A model generated the notes under the pieces. It was given only the letters and a program-made list of their open reading frames with translations, did not search any database and was not told the origin of the DNA. 64,000 bases of DNA, taken from contig NZ_SOEB01000004.1 in the NCBI RefSeq assembly GCF_004365965.1, positions 62,001 through 126,000 of the forward strand, in the 5' to 3' direction. Below are positions 45,062-54,433 of this stretch, one piece after another. Position numbers and translations under genes: made by a program. The DNA is from Rhodovulum visakhapatnamense. GTDB taxonomy: Bacteria > Pseudomonadota > Alphaproteobacteria > Rhodobacterales > Rhodobacteraceae. Every line of letters begins with the position of its first letter. The first letter of the stretch is position 1.

Positions 45062-46297
45062 TCAGTTGCTGTTCAGCGTTTGCTCGAGGCTCTGCGCGGC
45101 CTCCACGGCATTGGCGCGGGCACGGGCGGCACCGATCCAGTCCGACATCTCGGCCTTGGCCTCGGCATCAAGCCCGTCGAGTTCGGACAGCGCCGTTCCC
45201 AGATCGTCCTTGCGCAGCGCCGCCTCGGCCCGCGACAGGATCGCGTCGGCATCGTCGCCCTCCTTGGGCGTCAGCGAGCGCACGCCCAGCTGGCTGCGCA
45301 CGAAGGCCTTGAACCTGTCCCCGACACCGCCCGCGGCCTGCTCCTTGAGCGAGGTTTCAAGCGCGGCCCGGGCCGCCGCCGGAAATTCTGATTGCAGCTC
45401 GGGCAGGGTGGCGACGCCGCTGTCGGCCACCGCCGTCAGTGCCTCGGGCACCTCGATCGACCCGAACTGGCCCAGCGCGGGCGCAAAGGGCGAGCCGTCG
45501 GCCAGCGCCGCGTCGATCCGCATCAGGGCACCGCGCGCCTCGACCTGGGCGGCCCGGTCCATCGCCGCGCCGATATCGGCCTCGGCCTTCTCGGCCACCT
45601 GCTGCACAGAGGCGCTGAGCTCGGCATTCTGCTCGCGCATCTGCGCAATCTGATCCTCATAGGCCTTGAGCGCGGCCGCCGCCTCGCCGCTGGCCGCTGC
45701 GGCCGGAGAATTGGCAAGCTCGGTCACGCGCGCGTCGATCCCGGCGACCTGCTCGGCGATCTTGCCGATCTCGGTCTGAAGCGCGTCGATCTGCCCGGCC
45801 AGCGCCTCGCTGCCGCCGCCCGCAGACAGGCCGTTCAGCGCGGTCTCGATCCGGTCGAGCCGGTCGCCATTGGCGGTCAGGGCCGCCATGCCCGTCTCGC
45901 CCAGCCCGGCGCTGGTGCCCGGGAAGGACCAGCCCTCGGGCTGGATATATTGCGCGGTGACGAAGCCGATGCCCGCGGCCAGAATGCCGCCCAGAACCGG
46001 GGAAACCGCTCCGATCAGGCCCGGCTTGGACGGAGCAGGGGCCGGTCCAGCGGCCGGGGCCTCGGGTTCCGGTGTCGTTTCGATTGGCTTTTCTTCCGGC
46101 GCCTCGTCCTGAACGGGCGCGGCCTCGGAGGGCGCGTCGGCGCGCTCGGGGCTGTCGGCGACCGGCTCGTCCGCCTCATCGCGGTCGCGCGCCGTGCGGA
46201 TGGCCGCTTCCAGCCGGCCTTCGCCGGGCTCCTGTCCGCCTTCGGGATGCGACGGCTTGGTATCCAGGGAATCGGTTTCGTCTTCGGTTTTAGCCAC
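45062..46297 (-). CDS. Alphaproteobacterial Mic60 (mitofilin) homologue
   Basis: A 411-residue protein with an acidic Pro/Glu-rich N-terminus, one membrane segment (GAVSPVLGGILAAGIGFVTAQYI near residue 100), a long Ala-rich coiled coil (about 140-240) and a C-terminal mitofilin-type region (LRKDDLGTALSELDGLDAEAKAEMSDWIGAARAR). The GTG at 46297 gives this start. Placement between hemD and hemY is the known location of bacterial Mic60, which helps shape intracytoplasmic membranes in some alphaproteobacteria. Confidence 0.82.
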   Translation of the reverse strand: MAKTEDETDSLDTKPSHPEGGQEPGEGRLEAAIRTARDRDEADEPVADSPERADAPSEAAPVQDEAPEEKPIETTPEPEAPAAGPAPAPSKPGLIGAVSPVLGGILAAGIGFVTAQYIQPEGWSFPGTSAGLGETGMAALTANGDRLDRIETALNGLSAGGGSEALAGQIDALQTEIGKIAEQVAGIDARVTELANSPAAAASGEAAAALKAYEDQIAQMREQNAELSASVQQVAEKAEADIGAAMDRAAQVEARGALMRIDAALADGSPFAPALGQFGSIEVPEALTAVADSGVATLPELQSEFPAAARAALETSLKEQAAGGVGDRFKAFVRSQLGVRSLTPKEGDDADAILSRAEAALRKDDLGTALSELDGLDAEAKAEMSDWIGAARARANAVEAAQSLEQTLNSN

Positions 46298-46378
46298 GGG
46301 AACCCGCCTTTCGATTCGCTTCGTCTCAGACCGCGCGTCGCGCACCGCCTCACACATTAAAGACTCGCCGTTACGGCC

Positions 46379-47101
46379 TCAAGGCACCCCCACGGCGCCC
46401 ATTACCGCAGCCAGACCGTCCATCATCGCCGGGCCGTCGGGCCGGTCGGCCTCGATCAGGGCCACCGGGTCCGGCCCGTCCCAGGAGGCCGTGACCGCGG
46501 CACTCATGCTCACCAGAGCCAGACGCCCCCCCGATCCGCGCAGCCGCTCGGCCACCAACCGGGCCGAGCGGGGCGAGAAAAGCGGCAGCAGGACCAGCGG
46601 CGCGGCCTCGATCTCGGCCAGGATCCCGGGCGGGAAGGGCAGGGCCTCCTGCGCGTAGACGATGCGTTCCTCGGTGGGGATGCCGATGGCACTGAGCGCC
46701 TCGGCCAGCTCGACCCGGGCATGTTCGCCGCGCAGGTGCAAAAGCCGCCCCTTCGGCGGCCGCGCGGTGAAATGCGCGATCATCGAGGCCGCGGTGCCCT
46801 CGGCCGCGGTGGCGCGGAACCCGGCGGCGCGGGCGGCATCGGCGGTGCGCTCGCCCACGCAATAGGCGGGCAGGCTCCGGTCGCCATTGACGGCCGCAAG
46901 CGCGGCGACCCCGTTCTCGGACGTGAACAGCACCCCCGCGAAACCGTCGAGCAAGACCGGATCGGTGCGCGGCACGATGTCAAGCACCGGCGCCGTGCGG
47001 ATCGCGATGCCTGTGCCGAACCTCTGAACGAACGCGTCGGCAAAGCGGTCCGACTGGGCCCGGGGCCGGGTCATGAGAAGCAGCGGCGGATGCTGGGGCA
47101 A
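46379..47101 (-). CDS. hemD: Uroporphyrinogen-III synthase
   Basis: The 240-residue enzyme closes hydroxymethylbilane to uroporphyrinogen III, the branch point for haem, chlorophyll and cobalamin. HemD is poorly conserved; the support is [19 protein letters not shown] at the start, [42 protein letters not shown] and the length. The operon with the mic60 and hemY genes and the divergence from tsaD match Rhodobacterales gene order. Confidence 0.88.
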   Translation of the reverse strand: MPQHPPLLLMTRPRAQSDRFADAFVQRFGTGIAIRTAPVLDIVPRTDPVLLDGFAGVLFTSENGVAALAAVNGDRSLPAYCVGERTADAARAAGFRATAAEGTAASMIAHFTARPPKGRLLHLRGEHARVELAEALSAIGIPTEERIVYAQEALPFPPGILAEIEAAPLVLLPLFSPRSARLVAERLRGSGGRLALVSMSAAVTASWDGPDPVALIEADRPDGPAMMDGLAAVMGAVGVP

Positions 47102-47179
47102 GGCGTACCTCCTCGCGGGATTGTGCCTGTGGTCCCCGTGGTGTTACCTGCCGACCGACGGGTACGCAACGGCAGAGCC

Positions 47180-48265
47180 ATGGCCGACACACTGACGATC
47201 CTGGGGCTGGAGAGCAGCTGCGACGATACGGCCGCCGCCCTGGTGCGCCTGCGCGCGGGCGAAAGGCCGGAAATTCTGGCCTCGGTGGTCGAGGGCCAGA
47301 CCGCGCTGCACGCGGCCTATGGCGGCGTGGTGCCCGAGATTGCCGCCCGCGCCCATGCCGAACGGCTGGATCTTTGCGTCGAACGCGCAATGGCCGAGGC
47401 CGGTCTGGGGTTCGGCGATCTCGACGCGGTGGCGGTCACCGCGGGGCCGGGGCTGATCGGCGGGGTCCTCTCGGGGGTGATGGTCGCCAAGGGGATCGCC
47501 GCCGCGACCGGGCTGCCGCTGGTCGGCGTCAACCATCTGGCCGGGCACGCGCTGACGCCCAGGCTGACCGACGGGCTGGACTTTCCCTATCTGATGCTGC
47601 TGGCTTCGGGCGGGCATTGCCAGTTCCTGGCGGTGTCGGGTCCCGAGGAGTTTGCCCGGATCGGCGGCACCATCGACGACGCGCCGGGCGAGGCCTTCGA
47701 CAAGACCGCCAAGCTGCTGGCGCTGCCCCAGCCCGGCGGCCCTGCAGTCGAGCGCACCGCCGAAACCGGCGATCCGGCGCGCTTTGCCTTTCCGCGGCCT
47801 CTGATGGACCGGCCAGGCTGCGACATGTCGTTTTCAGGGCTGAAGACCGCGCTGCTGCGCGCCCGGGACCGGATCGTCGCCGAAAAGGGCGGGATCACGG
47901 TGCAGGACCGCGCCGATCTCTGCGCCGGGTTTCAGGCCGCGGTGCGCGACGTGCTGGCCGGCAAGGCCGCCCGGGCACTGGCCGCCTGTCCCGAGGCGAC
48001 CGCGCTGGCCGTCGCGGGCGGGGTCGCGGCGAACCGCGCGATCCGGGCCGCGCTGGAGGATCTGGCCGACAGGGCCGGGCTGCCCTTCGTGGCGCCGCCG
48101 CTGTCGCTTTGCACCGACAATGCCGCGATGATCGCCTGGGCCGGGCTTGAACGCTTTCGCCTCGGTGCCCGCGACGACATGGCGCTGGCCGCCCGGCCGC
48201 GCTGGCCGCTTGACAAAAGAAGCCCCGCGCTGATCGGGGCCGGCAAGAAAGGAGCCAAGGCATGA
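47180..48265 (+). CDS. tsaD: tRNA N6-threonylcarbamoyladenosine transferase TsaD
   Basis: A 361-residue ASKHA-fold protein that transfers the threonylcarbamoyl group to A37 of tRNAs reading ANN codons. Motifs: [14 protein letters not shown] at the start, [13 protein letters not shown], the metal-binding [32 protein letters not shown] and [13 protein letters not shown]. It begins an operon with gpsA (4-base overlap). Its partner TsaE is encoded at 59.7 kb in the same window. Confidence 0.96.
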   Translation: MADTLTILGLESSCDDTAAALVRLRAGERPEILASVVEGQTALHAAYGGVVPEIAARAHAERLDLCVERAMAEAGLGFGDLDAVAVTAGPGLIGGVLSGVMVAKGIAAATGLPLVGVNHLAGHALTPRLTDGLDFPYLMLLASGGHCQFLAVSGPEEFARIGGTIDDAPGEAFDKTAKLLALPQPGGPAVERTAETGDPARFAFPRPLMDRPGCDMSFSGLKTALLRARDRIVAEKGGITVQDRADLCAGFQAAVRDVLAGKAARALAACPEATALAVAGGVAANRAIRAALEDLADRAGLPFVAPPLSLCTDNAAMIAWAGLERFRLGARDDMALAARPRWPLDKRSPALIGAGKKGAKA

Positions 48266-49227
48266 CAAGGATCGGAATCGCGGGGGCAGGGGCCTTCGGC
48301 ACGGCGCTGGGCGTCGTGCTGGCGCAATCCGGGCGCAAGGCGACCATCTGGGCGCATGAGGCCGCCTTTGCCGAAGAGATCCGCAGCCGCAACGAAAACC
48401 CGCGCCTGCCGGGGGTTCAGCTGCCTGAAAACGTTTCTGTCTCGGCCCGGATCGCGGATATCGCCGAGTGCGACCTGATCCTGCTGACGACGCCGATGCA
48501 GGTGCTGTCAAGCGTTCTCGACACTTACGGGCCGGTGCTGAAGGCCCGGCACATGGTCGCCTGCTGCAAGGGCGTCGATCTGGCCACCGGGCGGGGACCG
48601 AGCGCGATCATCGCCGAAACCTGCCCCGAGGTGGTCCCGGCCGTGCTGACGGGCCCCAGCTTTGCCGCCGACATCGCCCGCGGGCTGCCGACCGCGCTGA
48701 CGCTGGCCTGCGCCGATCCCGAGGCGGGCCTCGCGTTGCAGGAACGGCTGTCGACGCCGACGCTCAGGCTGTACCGCAGCACCGATACCGTGGGCGCCGA
48801 GCTGGGCGGCGCGCTGAAGAACGTGATGGCCATCGCCGCGGGCATCGTCATCGGCACCGGGCTTGGCGAAAGCGCGCGGGCCGCGCTGATCACCCGGGGC
48901 TTCGCCGAAATGCAGCGCTTTGCCCAAAGCTATGGCGCCGAGCCCGAGACGCTGGCCGGGCTGTCGGGCTTCGGCGATCTGGTGCTGACCTGCACCTCGC
49001 AGCAGTCGCGCAATTTCGGCTATGGCGTGGCGCTGGGGCAGAACGCCTGGTTCGACCCCGATGTGACCGTCGAGGGCGCGGCCACCGCCCGCGCCGTCGC
49101 CGCCATCGCCAAGGCGCGCGGCATCGACATGCCGGTGACCCAAAGCGTCGCCCAGGTCATCGACGGCCGCCGCAGCATCGAAGAGGCGGTCAAGATCCTG
49201 CTGAGCCGCCCCCTGAAGGAGGAATGA
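48262..49227 (+). CDS. gpsA: Glycerol-3-phosphate dehydrogenase [NAD(P)+]
   Basis: The 321-residue enzyme reduces dihydroxyacetone phosphate to sn-glycerol-3-phosphate for phospholipid synthesis. The NAD(P) motif [15 protein letters not shown] is at the N-terminus. The catalytic Lys is in [14 protein letters not shown], and [17 protein letters not shown] and [21 protein letters not shown] are family signatures. Confidence 0.96.
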   Translation: MTRIGIAGAGAFGTALGVVLAQSGRKATIWAHEAAFAEEIRSRNENPRLPGVQLPENVSVSARIADIAECDLILLTTPMQVLSSVLDTYGPVLKARHMVACCKGVDLATGRGPSAIIAETCPEVVPAVLTGPSFAADIARGLPTALTLACADPEAGLALQERLSTPTLRLYRSTDTVGAELGGALKNVMAIAAGIVIGTGLGESARAALITRGFAEMQRFAQSYGAEPETLAGLSGFGDLVLTCTSQQSRNFGYGVALGQNAWFDPDVTVEGAATARAVAAIAKARGIDMPVTQSVAQVIDGRRSIEEAVKILLSRPLKEE

Positions 49228-49229
49228 CC

Positions 49230-49502
49230 ATGTATTTCGCGCTGATCTGCCGGGACAAGCCCGGCCATCTGGAGATCCGCAAGGCCAATCGCGAGGCGCA
49301 TCTGGCCTATGTCGCCGAGACCGGCGTCGTGGCGCAGGCCGGGCCCTTCCTCGACGACGCGGGCGACATGTGCGGGTCGCTGGTGATCCTCGATGTCGCG
49401 GACAAGGCGGCGGCCGAGGCCTGGGCCACGAACGATCCCTATGCCGGGGCGGGCCTGTTCGAAAGCGTCTCTGTGCAGGCCTGGAAGAAGGTCGTCGGCT
49501 GA
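49230..49502 (+). CDS. YciI-like protein
   Basis: A 90-residue dimeric ferredoxin-like protein of the YciI family: YFALICRDKPGHLEIRKANREAH with the characteristic His, GPFLDDAGDMCGSLVI and the DPYAGAGLF segment. An AGGAGG site fixes the ATG at 49230. It overlaps the EVE gene by one base. Biochemical role unknown. Confidence 0.92.
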   Translation: MYFALICRDKPGHLEIRKANREAHLAYVAETGVVAQAGPFLDDAGDMCGSLVILDVADKAAAEAWATNDPYAGAGLFESVSVQAWKKVVG

Positions 49503-49915
49503 TGGCCTTCTGGCTGTTCAAATCCGAGCCCAACACCTGGAGTTGGGACGATCAGGTCGCGAAAGGCGCGACCGGCGAGGAATGGGACGGCGTGCGCAAC
49601 TATCAGGCCCGCAACACCATGCGGGCCATGAAGATCGGCGATCGGGGCTTCTTCTACCATTCGCTCAGCGAAAAGGCCGTGGTCGGCATCGTCGAGGTGA
49701 TCGCCGAGGCCCATCCCGACAGCAAGGCCGACGATCCGCGCTGGGACTGCGTCGACATCAAGGCGGTCGCGCCCTTGCCCCGGCCCGTCACGCTGGACAT
49801 GTGCAAGGCCGAGCCGCGGCTGGCCGACATGGTCCTGGTCAACAATTCGCGCCTTTCGGTGCAGCCGGTGACCGACGAGGAATGGCGGATCGTCTGCGAG
49901 ATGGGCGGGCTTTGA
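49502..49915 (+). CDS. EVE domain protein
   Basis: A 137-residue PUA-fold protein of the EVE family: FWLFKSEPNTWSWDDQ at the start, WDGVRNYQARNTMRAMKIGDRGFFYHS, VGIVEVIAEAHPD and a late MVLVNNSRLSVQPVTDEEW. These proteins recognise modified bases in nucleic acids and related domains bind tRNA or methylated DNA. It ends the tsaD-gpsA-YciI run, which is a housekeeping context rather than a defence one. Confidence 0.94.
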   Translation: MAFWLFKSEPNTWSWDDQVAKGATGEEWDGVRNYQARNTMRAMKIGDRGFFYHSLSEKAVVGIVEVIAEAHPDSKADDPRWDCVDIKAVAPLPRPVTLDMCKAEPRLADMVLVNNSRLSVQPVTDEEWRIVCEMGGL

Positions 49916-49930
49916 CCGCCCGCCCGCTGC

Positions 49931-50791
49931 TCAGAACCGGTTCAGCGGGATCTTGAGATAGGACCGCCCGTCATCCTCGGGCTCGGGCAGGCGGCCGCCG
50001 CGCAGGTTGACCTGCAACGCGGCCAGCATCCGGTCTGGCAAGGAAAGGGTCGCATCGCGCGCCTGCCGGGTCTTCAGAAAGTCCTCGCGCGTCGCGCCGT
50101 CGAGATGCACGTTCCGGCGCTGCTCGGCCACCGTCGCCATCGGCTGAACCGCCGCGCCCTCGTCGGGATAATCATGGCCGATGAACAGCCGCGTCTCGTC
50201 CGGAAGCGACAAGAGCCGCCCGAGCGAGTCGTAGAGGACCGAGGCGCTGCCGCCCGGAAAATCCGCCCGCGCGGTCCCGGCACCCGGCCGCAGGAAGGTA
50301 TCGGCCACGAAGGCAGCATCGCCCACGAGATAGCTGACCGAGGCCAGCGTATGGCCCGGCGTCGTCAGCACCCGCAGCGTCATCTGCCCAAGCGCGATCT
50401 CGTCGCCCTCGCGAAACAGCCGGTCCCAGTCGCGGCCATCGGCGGGGAAAGCCTCGGGCAGGTTGTAAAGATCGCGCCAGAGCGCCTGCACCTCGGTCAC
50501 CCGCGCGCCGATGCCCCGCCGCGCGCCCAGCGCGTAGCCGAGGTAATGCGCCGCCGAGAAATGGTCGGCATGGGGATGGGTATCGAGCACCCAGCCGATC
50601 CTCAGCCCCTCGGACCGGACATGGTCGAGAATCCTGTCGGCATTGGCGGTCGTGACGCGAGCCTCGGCCGGATCGAAATCGAGAACCGGGTCGATCACGA
50701 CGCCCTCGCGGGTGGCGGGGTCGTGGACCACGTATTGCAGGCTGCCTGTGGCCTCATCGTGGAACGATGTCACTACGGGCGAAGCTTTCAT
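49931..50791 (-). CDS. MBL-fold metallo-hydrolase, persulfide dioxygenase/Blh-like
   Basis: A 286-residue metallo-beta-lactamase fold enzyme. The iron/zinc motif is THPHADH (about residues 72-78), followed by TTPGHTLASVSYLVGD and FIGHDYPDEG. The overall layout fits the ETHE1/Blh persulfide dioxygenase group, which oxidises glutathione persulfide to sulfite. Related genes are often regulated by BigR/SqrR-type sulfide sensors, none of which is nearby. It converges on the EVE gene. Confidence 0.85.
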   Translation of the reverse strand: MKASPVVTSFHDEATGSLQYVVHDPATREGVVIDPVLDFDPAEARVTTANADRILDHVRSEGLRIGWVLDTHPHADHFSAAHYLGYALGARRGIGARVTEVQALWRDLYNLPEAFPADGRDWDRLFREGDEIALGQMTLRVLTTPGHTLASVSYLVGDAAFVADTFLRPGAGTARADFPGGSASVLYDSLGRLLSLPDETRLFIGHDYPDEGAAVQPMATVAEQRRNVHLDGATREDFLKTRQARDATLSLPDRMLAALQVNLRGGRLPEPEDDGRSYLKIPLNRF

Positions 50792-51127
50792 GGGAAATTC
50801 TCCGGTCGTTTAAGCGTCCGGGGGATCGATATCCCCCAAGACGAGAACAACCGGCATGGCGGACAGTTCCGCCAGAGGCGATGCGGCAGAGCCGGAGCGG
50901 GAGGTTATGAATGGAGGGTTCCGCAAGTGCAGAACCCTCCATCACCCCACGTGCACCCTAGCGCACCACACGTGAATTCTATGAGGGCCCTGCCATCCTG
51001 GCGGGCATGAATTGACCATACGCCGACCACGTCCTTTGCACAAACCCAATGTCCCTGGCATTTTATACGACTTGCTGGAAACAGTTCCGGGACAGGGCGG
51101 ACTCTGTTGCGGTTCGTCCGGCGGGAA
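50792..51127. other. 336-bp gene-free stretch with two perfect hairpins
   Basis: No frame here reads like protein. It holds a 7-bp hairpin (GGGGGAT / ATCCCCC, 50820-50837) near the hydrolase start, and a 9-bp hairpin (GGAGGGTTC / GAACCCTCC, 50913-50940). TTTTATAC at 51061-51068 is the most promoter-like element. The base composition is less GC-rich than neighbours. It may hold the hydrolase promoter and possibly a small RNA. Confidence 0.5.
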
Positions 51128-51469
51128 CTAGCCGTAAATGTGTTCCTTCCCGAATTGCAGGACCAGCATGTAGTACAGCACGGCACGGTACTTGTGCGGG
51201 TTCGAGACGCCATAGGTCTCGATCGCGGCCTGGATCGCCTCGTCCAGATCGGGGCCGTCGGGCAGGCCCAGCTTGCGGATCAGGAAATTGCGGCGCACGG
51301 TCTCGATCTCGCCCGGCTGGGTGGCCGCCACGACCTCGGCATCGGCATCGTAGATCGCCGGGCCGCAGCCGATGGTGACCTTGGTCAGCAGATCCATGTC
51401 GGGCTCCATCCCGTATCTTGTCCTGAGATCCTGCGCGTATTTCTCGATCAGCTGATCGCGCTTTCCCAT
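51128..51469 (-). CDS. DUF2853 family protein
   Basis: A 113-residue protein of a small alphaproteobacterial family: KRDQLIEKYAQDLRTRYG, DMDLLTKVTIGCGPAIYDADAE and the C-terminal NPHKYRAVLYYMLVLQFGKE. A GAGGAGGAAAG ribosome site sits directly before the ATG. Mostly helical, no signal or membrane segment; function unknown. Confidence 0.88.
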   Translation of the reverse strand: MGKRDQLIEKYAQDLRTRYGMEPDMDLLTKVTIGCGPAIYDADAEVVAATQPGEIETVRRNFLIRKLGLPDGPDLDEAIQAAIETYGVSNPHKYRAVLYYMLVLQFGKEHIYG

Positions 51470-51644
51470 CTTTCCTCCTCCTTTGTCCTGAGGCCTCCTC
51501 TCCGGGATCGAGCCTAGGCGCCCCGGACCGTCGGGCAAGGAAAATCCGGGCCCCGCGCCGCCCGATGTGTCGCTTTCGCGTCTTGAGACCGGCGGGCGCA
51601 GGGTGTCAGATCGCGCCCGGGCCTGGACAGAGGGAAAAAACGAC

Positions 51645-52847
51645 GTGACCTACCTGAAGACCACACCGACGCGCGACGGCTTTTTCGGCAGCTATGGCGG
51701 CGCCACACTGCCGCCGCCGCTGGAGCCGCATTTCGGCGAGATCCGCGAGGCCTATGACCGGATCTCGAAATCGGCCGATTTCATCCGCGAGCTGCGCTAT
51801 ATCCGCACCCATTTCCAGGGGCGGCCGACGCCGGTCTCGTACCTGAGGAACCTCAGCGATCTTTGCGGTGGTGCGCAGATCTATGCCAAGCGCGAGGATC
51901 TGAACCATACCGGCGCACACAAGCTGAACCATTGCATGGCCGAGGGCCTGCTGGCCAAGTTCATGGGCAAGACCAAGCTGATGGCCGAAACCGGCGCGGG
52001 CCAGCATGGCGTGGCGCTGGCCACCGCCGCGGCCTATTTCGGCATGGAGTGCGAAATCCACATGGGCGAGATCGACATCGCCAAGGAGGCGCCCAATGTC
52101 ACCCGGATGAAGCTTCTGGGGGCCGAGGTGGTGCCGGTGGGTTTTGGCGGTCGCTCGCTGAAAGAGGCCGTGGACAGCTGTTTCCAAAGCTATATCGCCC
52201 AGGCCGATCACGCGCTTTTCGCCATCGGGTCGGTGGTGGGGCCGCATCCCTTCCCGATGATGGTGCGCAACTTCCAGCATGTGGTGGGGGTCGAGGCGCG
52301 CGAACAGTTCCTGGACATGACCGGCGAGCTGCCCGACATGGTCGCGGCCTGCGTCGGCGGCGGGTCGAACGCGATGGGGATCTTCTCGGGCTTCATCGAG
52401 GATGACGTGGCGCTTTACGGGGTCGAGCCCGCGGGCACCTCGTCCAACCTGGGCGATCACGCCGCCTCCATAGCCTTTGGTGAGGATGGCGACATCCACG
52501 GGTTCCGCACCATCGTGCTGAAGGACGAGAATGGCGAACCGGCACCGGTGCACACCGTGGCCTCGGGGCTGGACTATCCCGGGGTCGGGCCGGAGCACGC
52601 GCATCTGCACCGCAGCGGACGGGTCACCTACACCACCGCCAACGATGCCGAGGCGCTGAAAGCCTTCTTCGAGCTGTCGCGCCGCGAAGGCATCATTCCC
52701 GCGCTGGAAAGCGCCCATGCGGTGGCCTTCGCGATGCGCGAGGCCAAGGCGCATCCCGGCAAGTCGATCCTCGTGAACCTGTCGGGGCGCGGCGACAAGG
52801 ATATCGACTATGTGACCGAAACCTTCGGCTTCGGCGAGGCTCTCTGA
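51645..52847 (+). CDS. Stand-alone tryptophan synthase beta-subunit paralogue
   Basis: A 400-residue PLP enzyme of the TrpB family. The PLP lysine (about residue 93) is in [13 protein letters not shown], the catalytic Glu in [15 protein letters not shown], the phosphate loop GGGSNAMG and LSGRGDKD near the end. The N-terminus and several blocks ([30 protein letters not shown]) differ from the canonical rhodobacterial TrpB that is coupled to TrpA, and no trpA or trpF is here. It probably makes tryptophan from indole and serine, or is an indole-salvage or related PLP enzyme. The GTG start at 51645 follows GAGGG at long spacing. Confidence 0.87.
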   Translation: MTYLKTTPTRDGFFGSYGGATLPPPLEPHFGEIREAYDRISKSADFIRELRYIRTHFQGRPTPVSYLRNLSDLCGGAQIYAKREDLNHTGAHKLNHCMAEGLLAKFMGKTKLMAETGAGQHGVALATAAAYFGMECEIHMGEIDIAKEAPNVTRMKLLGAEVVPVGFGGRSLKEAVDSCFQSYIAQADHALFAIGSVVGPHPFPMMVRNFQHVVGVEAREQFLDMTGELPDMVAACVGGGSNAMGIFSGFIEDDVALYGVEPAGTSSNLGDHAASIAFGEDGDIHGFRTIVLKDENGEPAPVHTVASGLDYPGVGPEHAHLHRSGRVTYTTANDAEALKAFFELSRREGIIPALESAHAVAFAMREAKAHPGKSILVNLSGRGDKDIDYVTETFGFGEAL

Positions 52848-52875
52848 GCCGCTCGGCCGAACCTGCATAAAGCAA

Positions 52876-52903
52876 GGCGCCGCCCGGAAATCCGGACGGC
52901 GCC
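52876..52903 (-). terminator. Terminator of ahcY
   Basis: GGCGCCG...CCGG pairs with CCGG...CGGCGCC around an AAAT loop with one C/A mismatch. On the minus strand TTGCTTTATG follows. It lies between convergent trpB-like and ahcY genes and may serve both. Confidence 0.75.
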
Positions 52904-52927
52904 AGCCTCGCGCACGACGCGCGCAGA

Positions 52928-54322
52928 TCAGTAGCGGTAATGCTCGGGCTTGAAGGGGCCTTCGGGCGTCACGCCGATATAGGCGGCCTGCTCGGGCGAC
53001 AGGGTCGACAGCTTGACGCCGATCTTGGCAAGATGCAGCCGGGCGACCTTTTCATCCAGATGCTTGGGCAGGATGTAGACTCCGGGCGGATAGTCCCCCT
53101 CCTTGGTGAACAGCTCGATCTGCGCCAGCACCTGGTTGGTGAAGGAGGCAGACATCACGAAGGACGGGTGACCGGTGGCATTGCCGAGGTTCAGCAGGCG
53201 GCCTTCGGACAGCAGGATGATGCGGGCGCCCGAGGGCATCTCGATCATGTCCACCTGGTCCTTGATGTTGGTCCATTTGTGGTTCTTCAGCGCGGCCACC
53301 TGAATTTCATTGTCGAAGTGGCCGATATTGCCGACGATGGCCATGTCCTTCATCTCGCGCATATGCTCAATGCGGATCACGTCCTTGTTGCCGGTCGTGG
53401 TGATGAAGATGTCGGCCGAGGCGACCACGTCTTCCAGCACGACCACCTCGAAGCCGTCCATGGCGGCCTGCAGCGCGCAGATCGGGTCGACCTCGGTCAC
53501 CTTCACCCGGGCGCCGGCACCGCGAAGCGACGCGGCCGAGCCCTTGCCGACATCGCCATAGCCGCAGACCACGGCGACCTTGCCCGCCATCATCACGTCG
53601 GTGGCGCGGCGGATGCCGTCGACCAGGCTTTCCTTGCAGCCGTACTTGTTGTCGAATTTCGACTTGGTCACGCTGTCGTTCACGTTGAAGGCCGGGAAGG
53701 GCAGCAGGCCGTTCTTGTGCAGATCATAAAGCCGGTGCACGCCGGTCGTGGTCTCTTCCGAGACGCCCTTGATCGCGTCGCGCTGTTTCGTGAACCAGCC
53801 GGGGGTTTCGGCCAGCCGCTTGCGGATCTGGGCGAACAGCGCCTCTTCCTCTTCCGAGGTCGGCACGGCGATCAGGTCGTCTTCGCCATTCTCGACCCGC
53901 GCGCCCAGCAGCACGTAAAGCGTGGCGTCGCCGCCATCGTCGAGGATCATGTTGGCCGTGCCCTCGGCGAACTGGAAGATCTTGTCGGTATAGGCCCAGT
54001 AATCGGGCAGCGTCTCGCCCTTGATGGCGAAGACCGGCACCCCGGCCTCGGCGATCGCGGCGGCGGCATGGTCCTGGGTCGAGAAGATGTTGCACGACGC
54101 CCAGCGCACATCGGCGCCGAGCGCGACCAGCGTCTCGATCAGAACGGCGGTCTGCACCGTCATGTGCAGCGACCCGGCGATGCGCGCGCCCTTCAGCGGC
54201 TTGGCCTCACCGTATTCCTCGCGGAGCGCCATCAGGCCGGGCATTTCGGTTTCGGCGATGTCCAGTTCCTTGCGACCGAACCCGGCCAGCGCGATGTCCT
54301 TGACGATGTAGTCCGGCGCCAT
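52928..54322 (-). CDS. ahcY: Adenosylhomocysteinase
   Basis: The 464-residue enzyme hydrolyses S-adenosylhomocysteine to homocysteine and adenosine. Visible signatures are [21 protein letters not shown], the [15 protein letters not shown] block, [14 protein letters not shown], the NAD-binding [26 protein letters not shown] and the C-terminal KPEHYRY. The ATG at 54322 follows GAGGAGAG. The leader contains a long inverted repeat (separate entry). In Rhodobacter capsulatus the LysR regulator HvrB activates ahcY; here only a fragment of such a gene survives nearby. Confidence 0.97.
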   Translation of the reverse strand: MAPDYIVKDIALAGFGRKELDIAETEMPGLMALREEYGEAKPLKGARIAGSLHMTVQTAVLIETLVALGADVRWASCNIFSTQDHAAAAIAEAGVPVFAIKGETLPDYWAYTDKIFQFAEGTANMILDDGGDATLYVLLGARVENGEDDLIAVPTSEEEEALFAQIRKRLAETPGWFTKQRDAIKGVSEETTTGVHRLYDLHKNGLLPFPAFNVNDSVTKSKFDNKYGCKESLVDGIRRATDVMMAGKVAVVCGYGDVGKGSAASLRGAGARVKVTEVDPICALQAAMDGFEVVVLEDVVASADIFITTTGNKDVIRIEHMREMKDMAIVGNIGHFDNEIQVAALKNHKWTNIKDQVDMIEMPSGARIILLSEGRLLNLGNATGHPSFVMSASFTNQVLAQIELFTKEGDYPPGVYILPKHLDEKVARLHLAKIGVKLSTLSPEQAAYIGVTPEGPFKPEHYRY

Positions 54323-54340
54323 GGCGCAACTCTCCTCGTA

Positions 54341-54387
54341 ATTGTCGGCTCGAACGGCACATACCATCACGCGCATGGCTCGACAAT
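54341..54387 (-). promoter_or_regulatory. Inverted repeat in the ahcY leader
   Basis: ATTGTCG and CGACAAT are perfect 7-bp arms enclosing 33 bases; the pairing may extend through the neighbouring GAGC-type sequence. It ends just before the ahcY ribosome site on the minus strand. It does not show the conserved core of SAH riboswitches as far as I can judge. It may be an operator or a leader structure. Confidence 0.35.
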
Positions 54388-54433
54388 GCGGCTGCGCCGT
54401 GGCAATCGGGCGGCCCAAGGGAAACGGATCGCT

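Noticed and set aside
49502-49915. EVE protein as part of a defence island
   Set aside because: EVE domains occur in defence systems, but this one sits with tsaD, gpsA and a YciI gene and no nuclease, methylase or toxin gene is near.
50905-51213. 102-codon frame with many Cys in the gap before DUF2853
   Set aside because: It overlaps the end of the DUF2853 gene in another frame, has no ribosome site, and its composition is unlike protein in this genome.
54323-54433. SAH riboswitch in front of ahcY
   Set aside because: GAGGAGAGTTGC near the start superficially resembles part of the SAH riboswitch, but it overlaps the ribosome site and lacks the downstream core; only a simple inverted repeat is supported.
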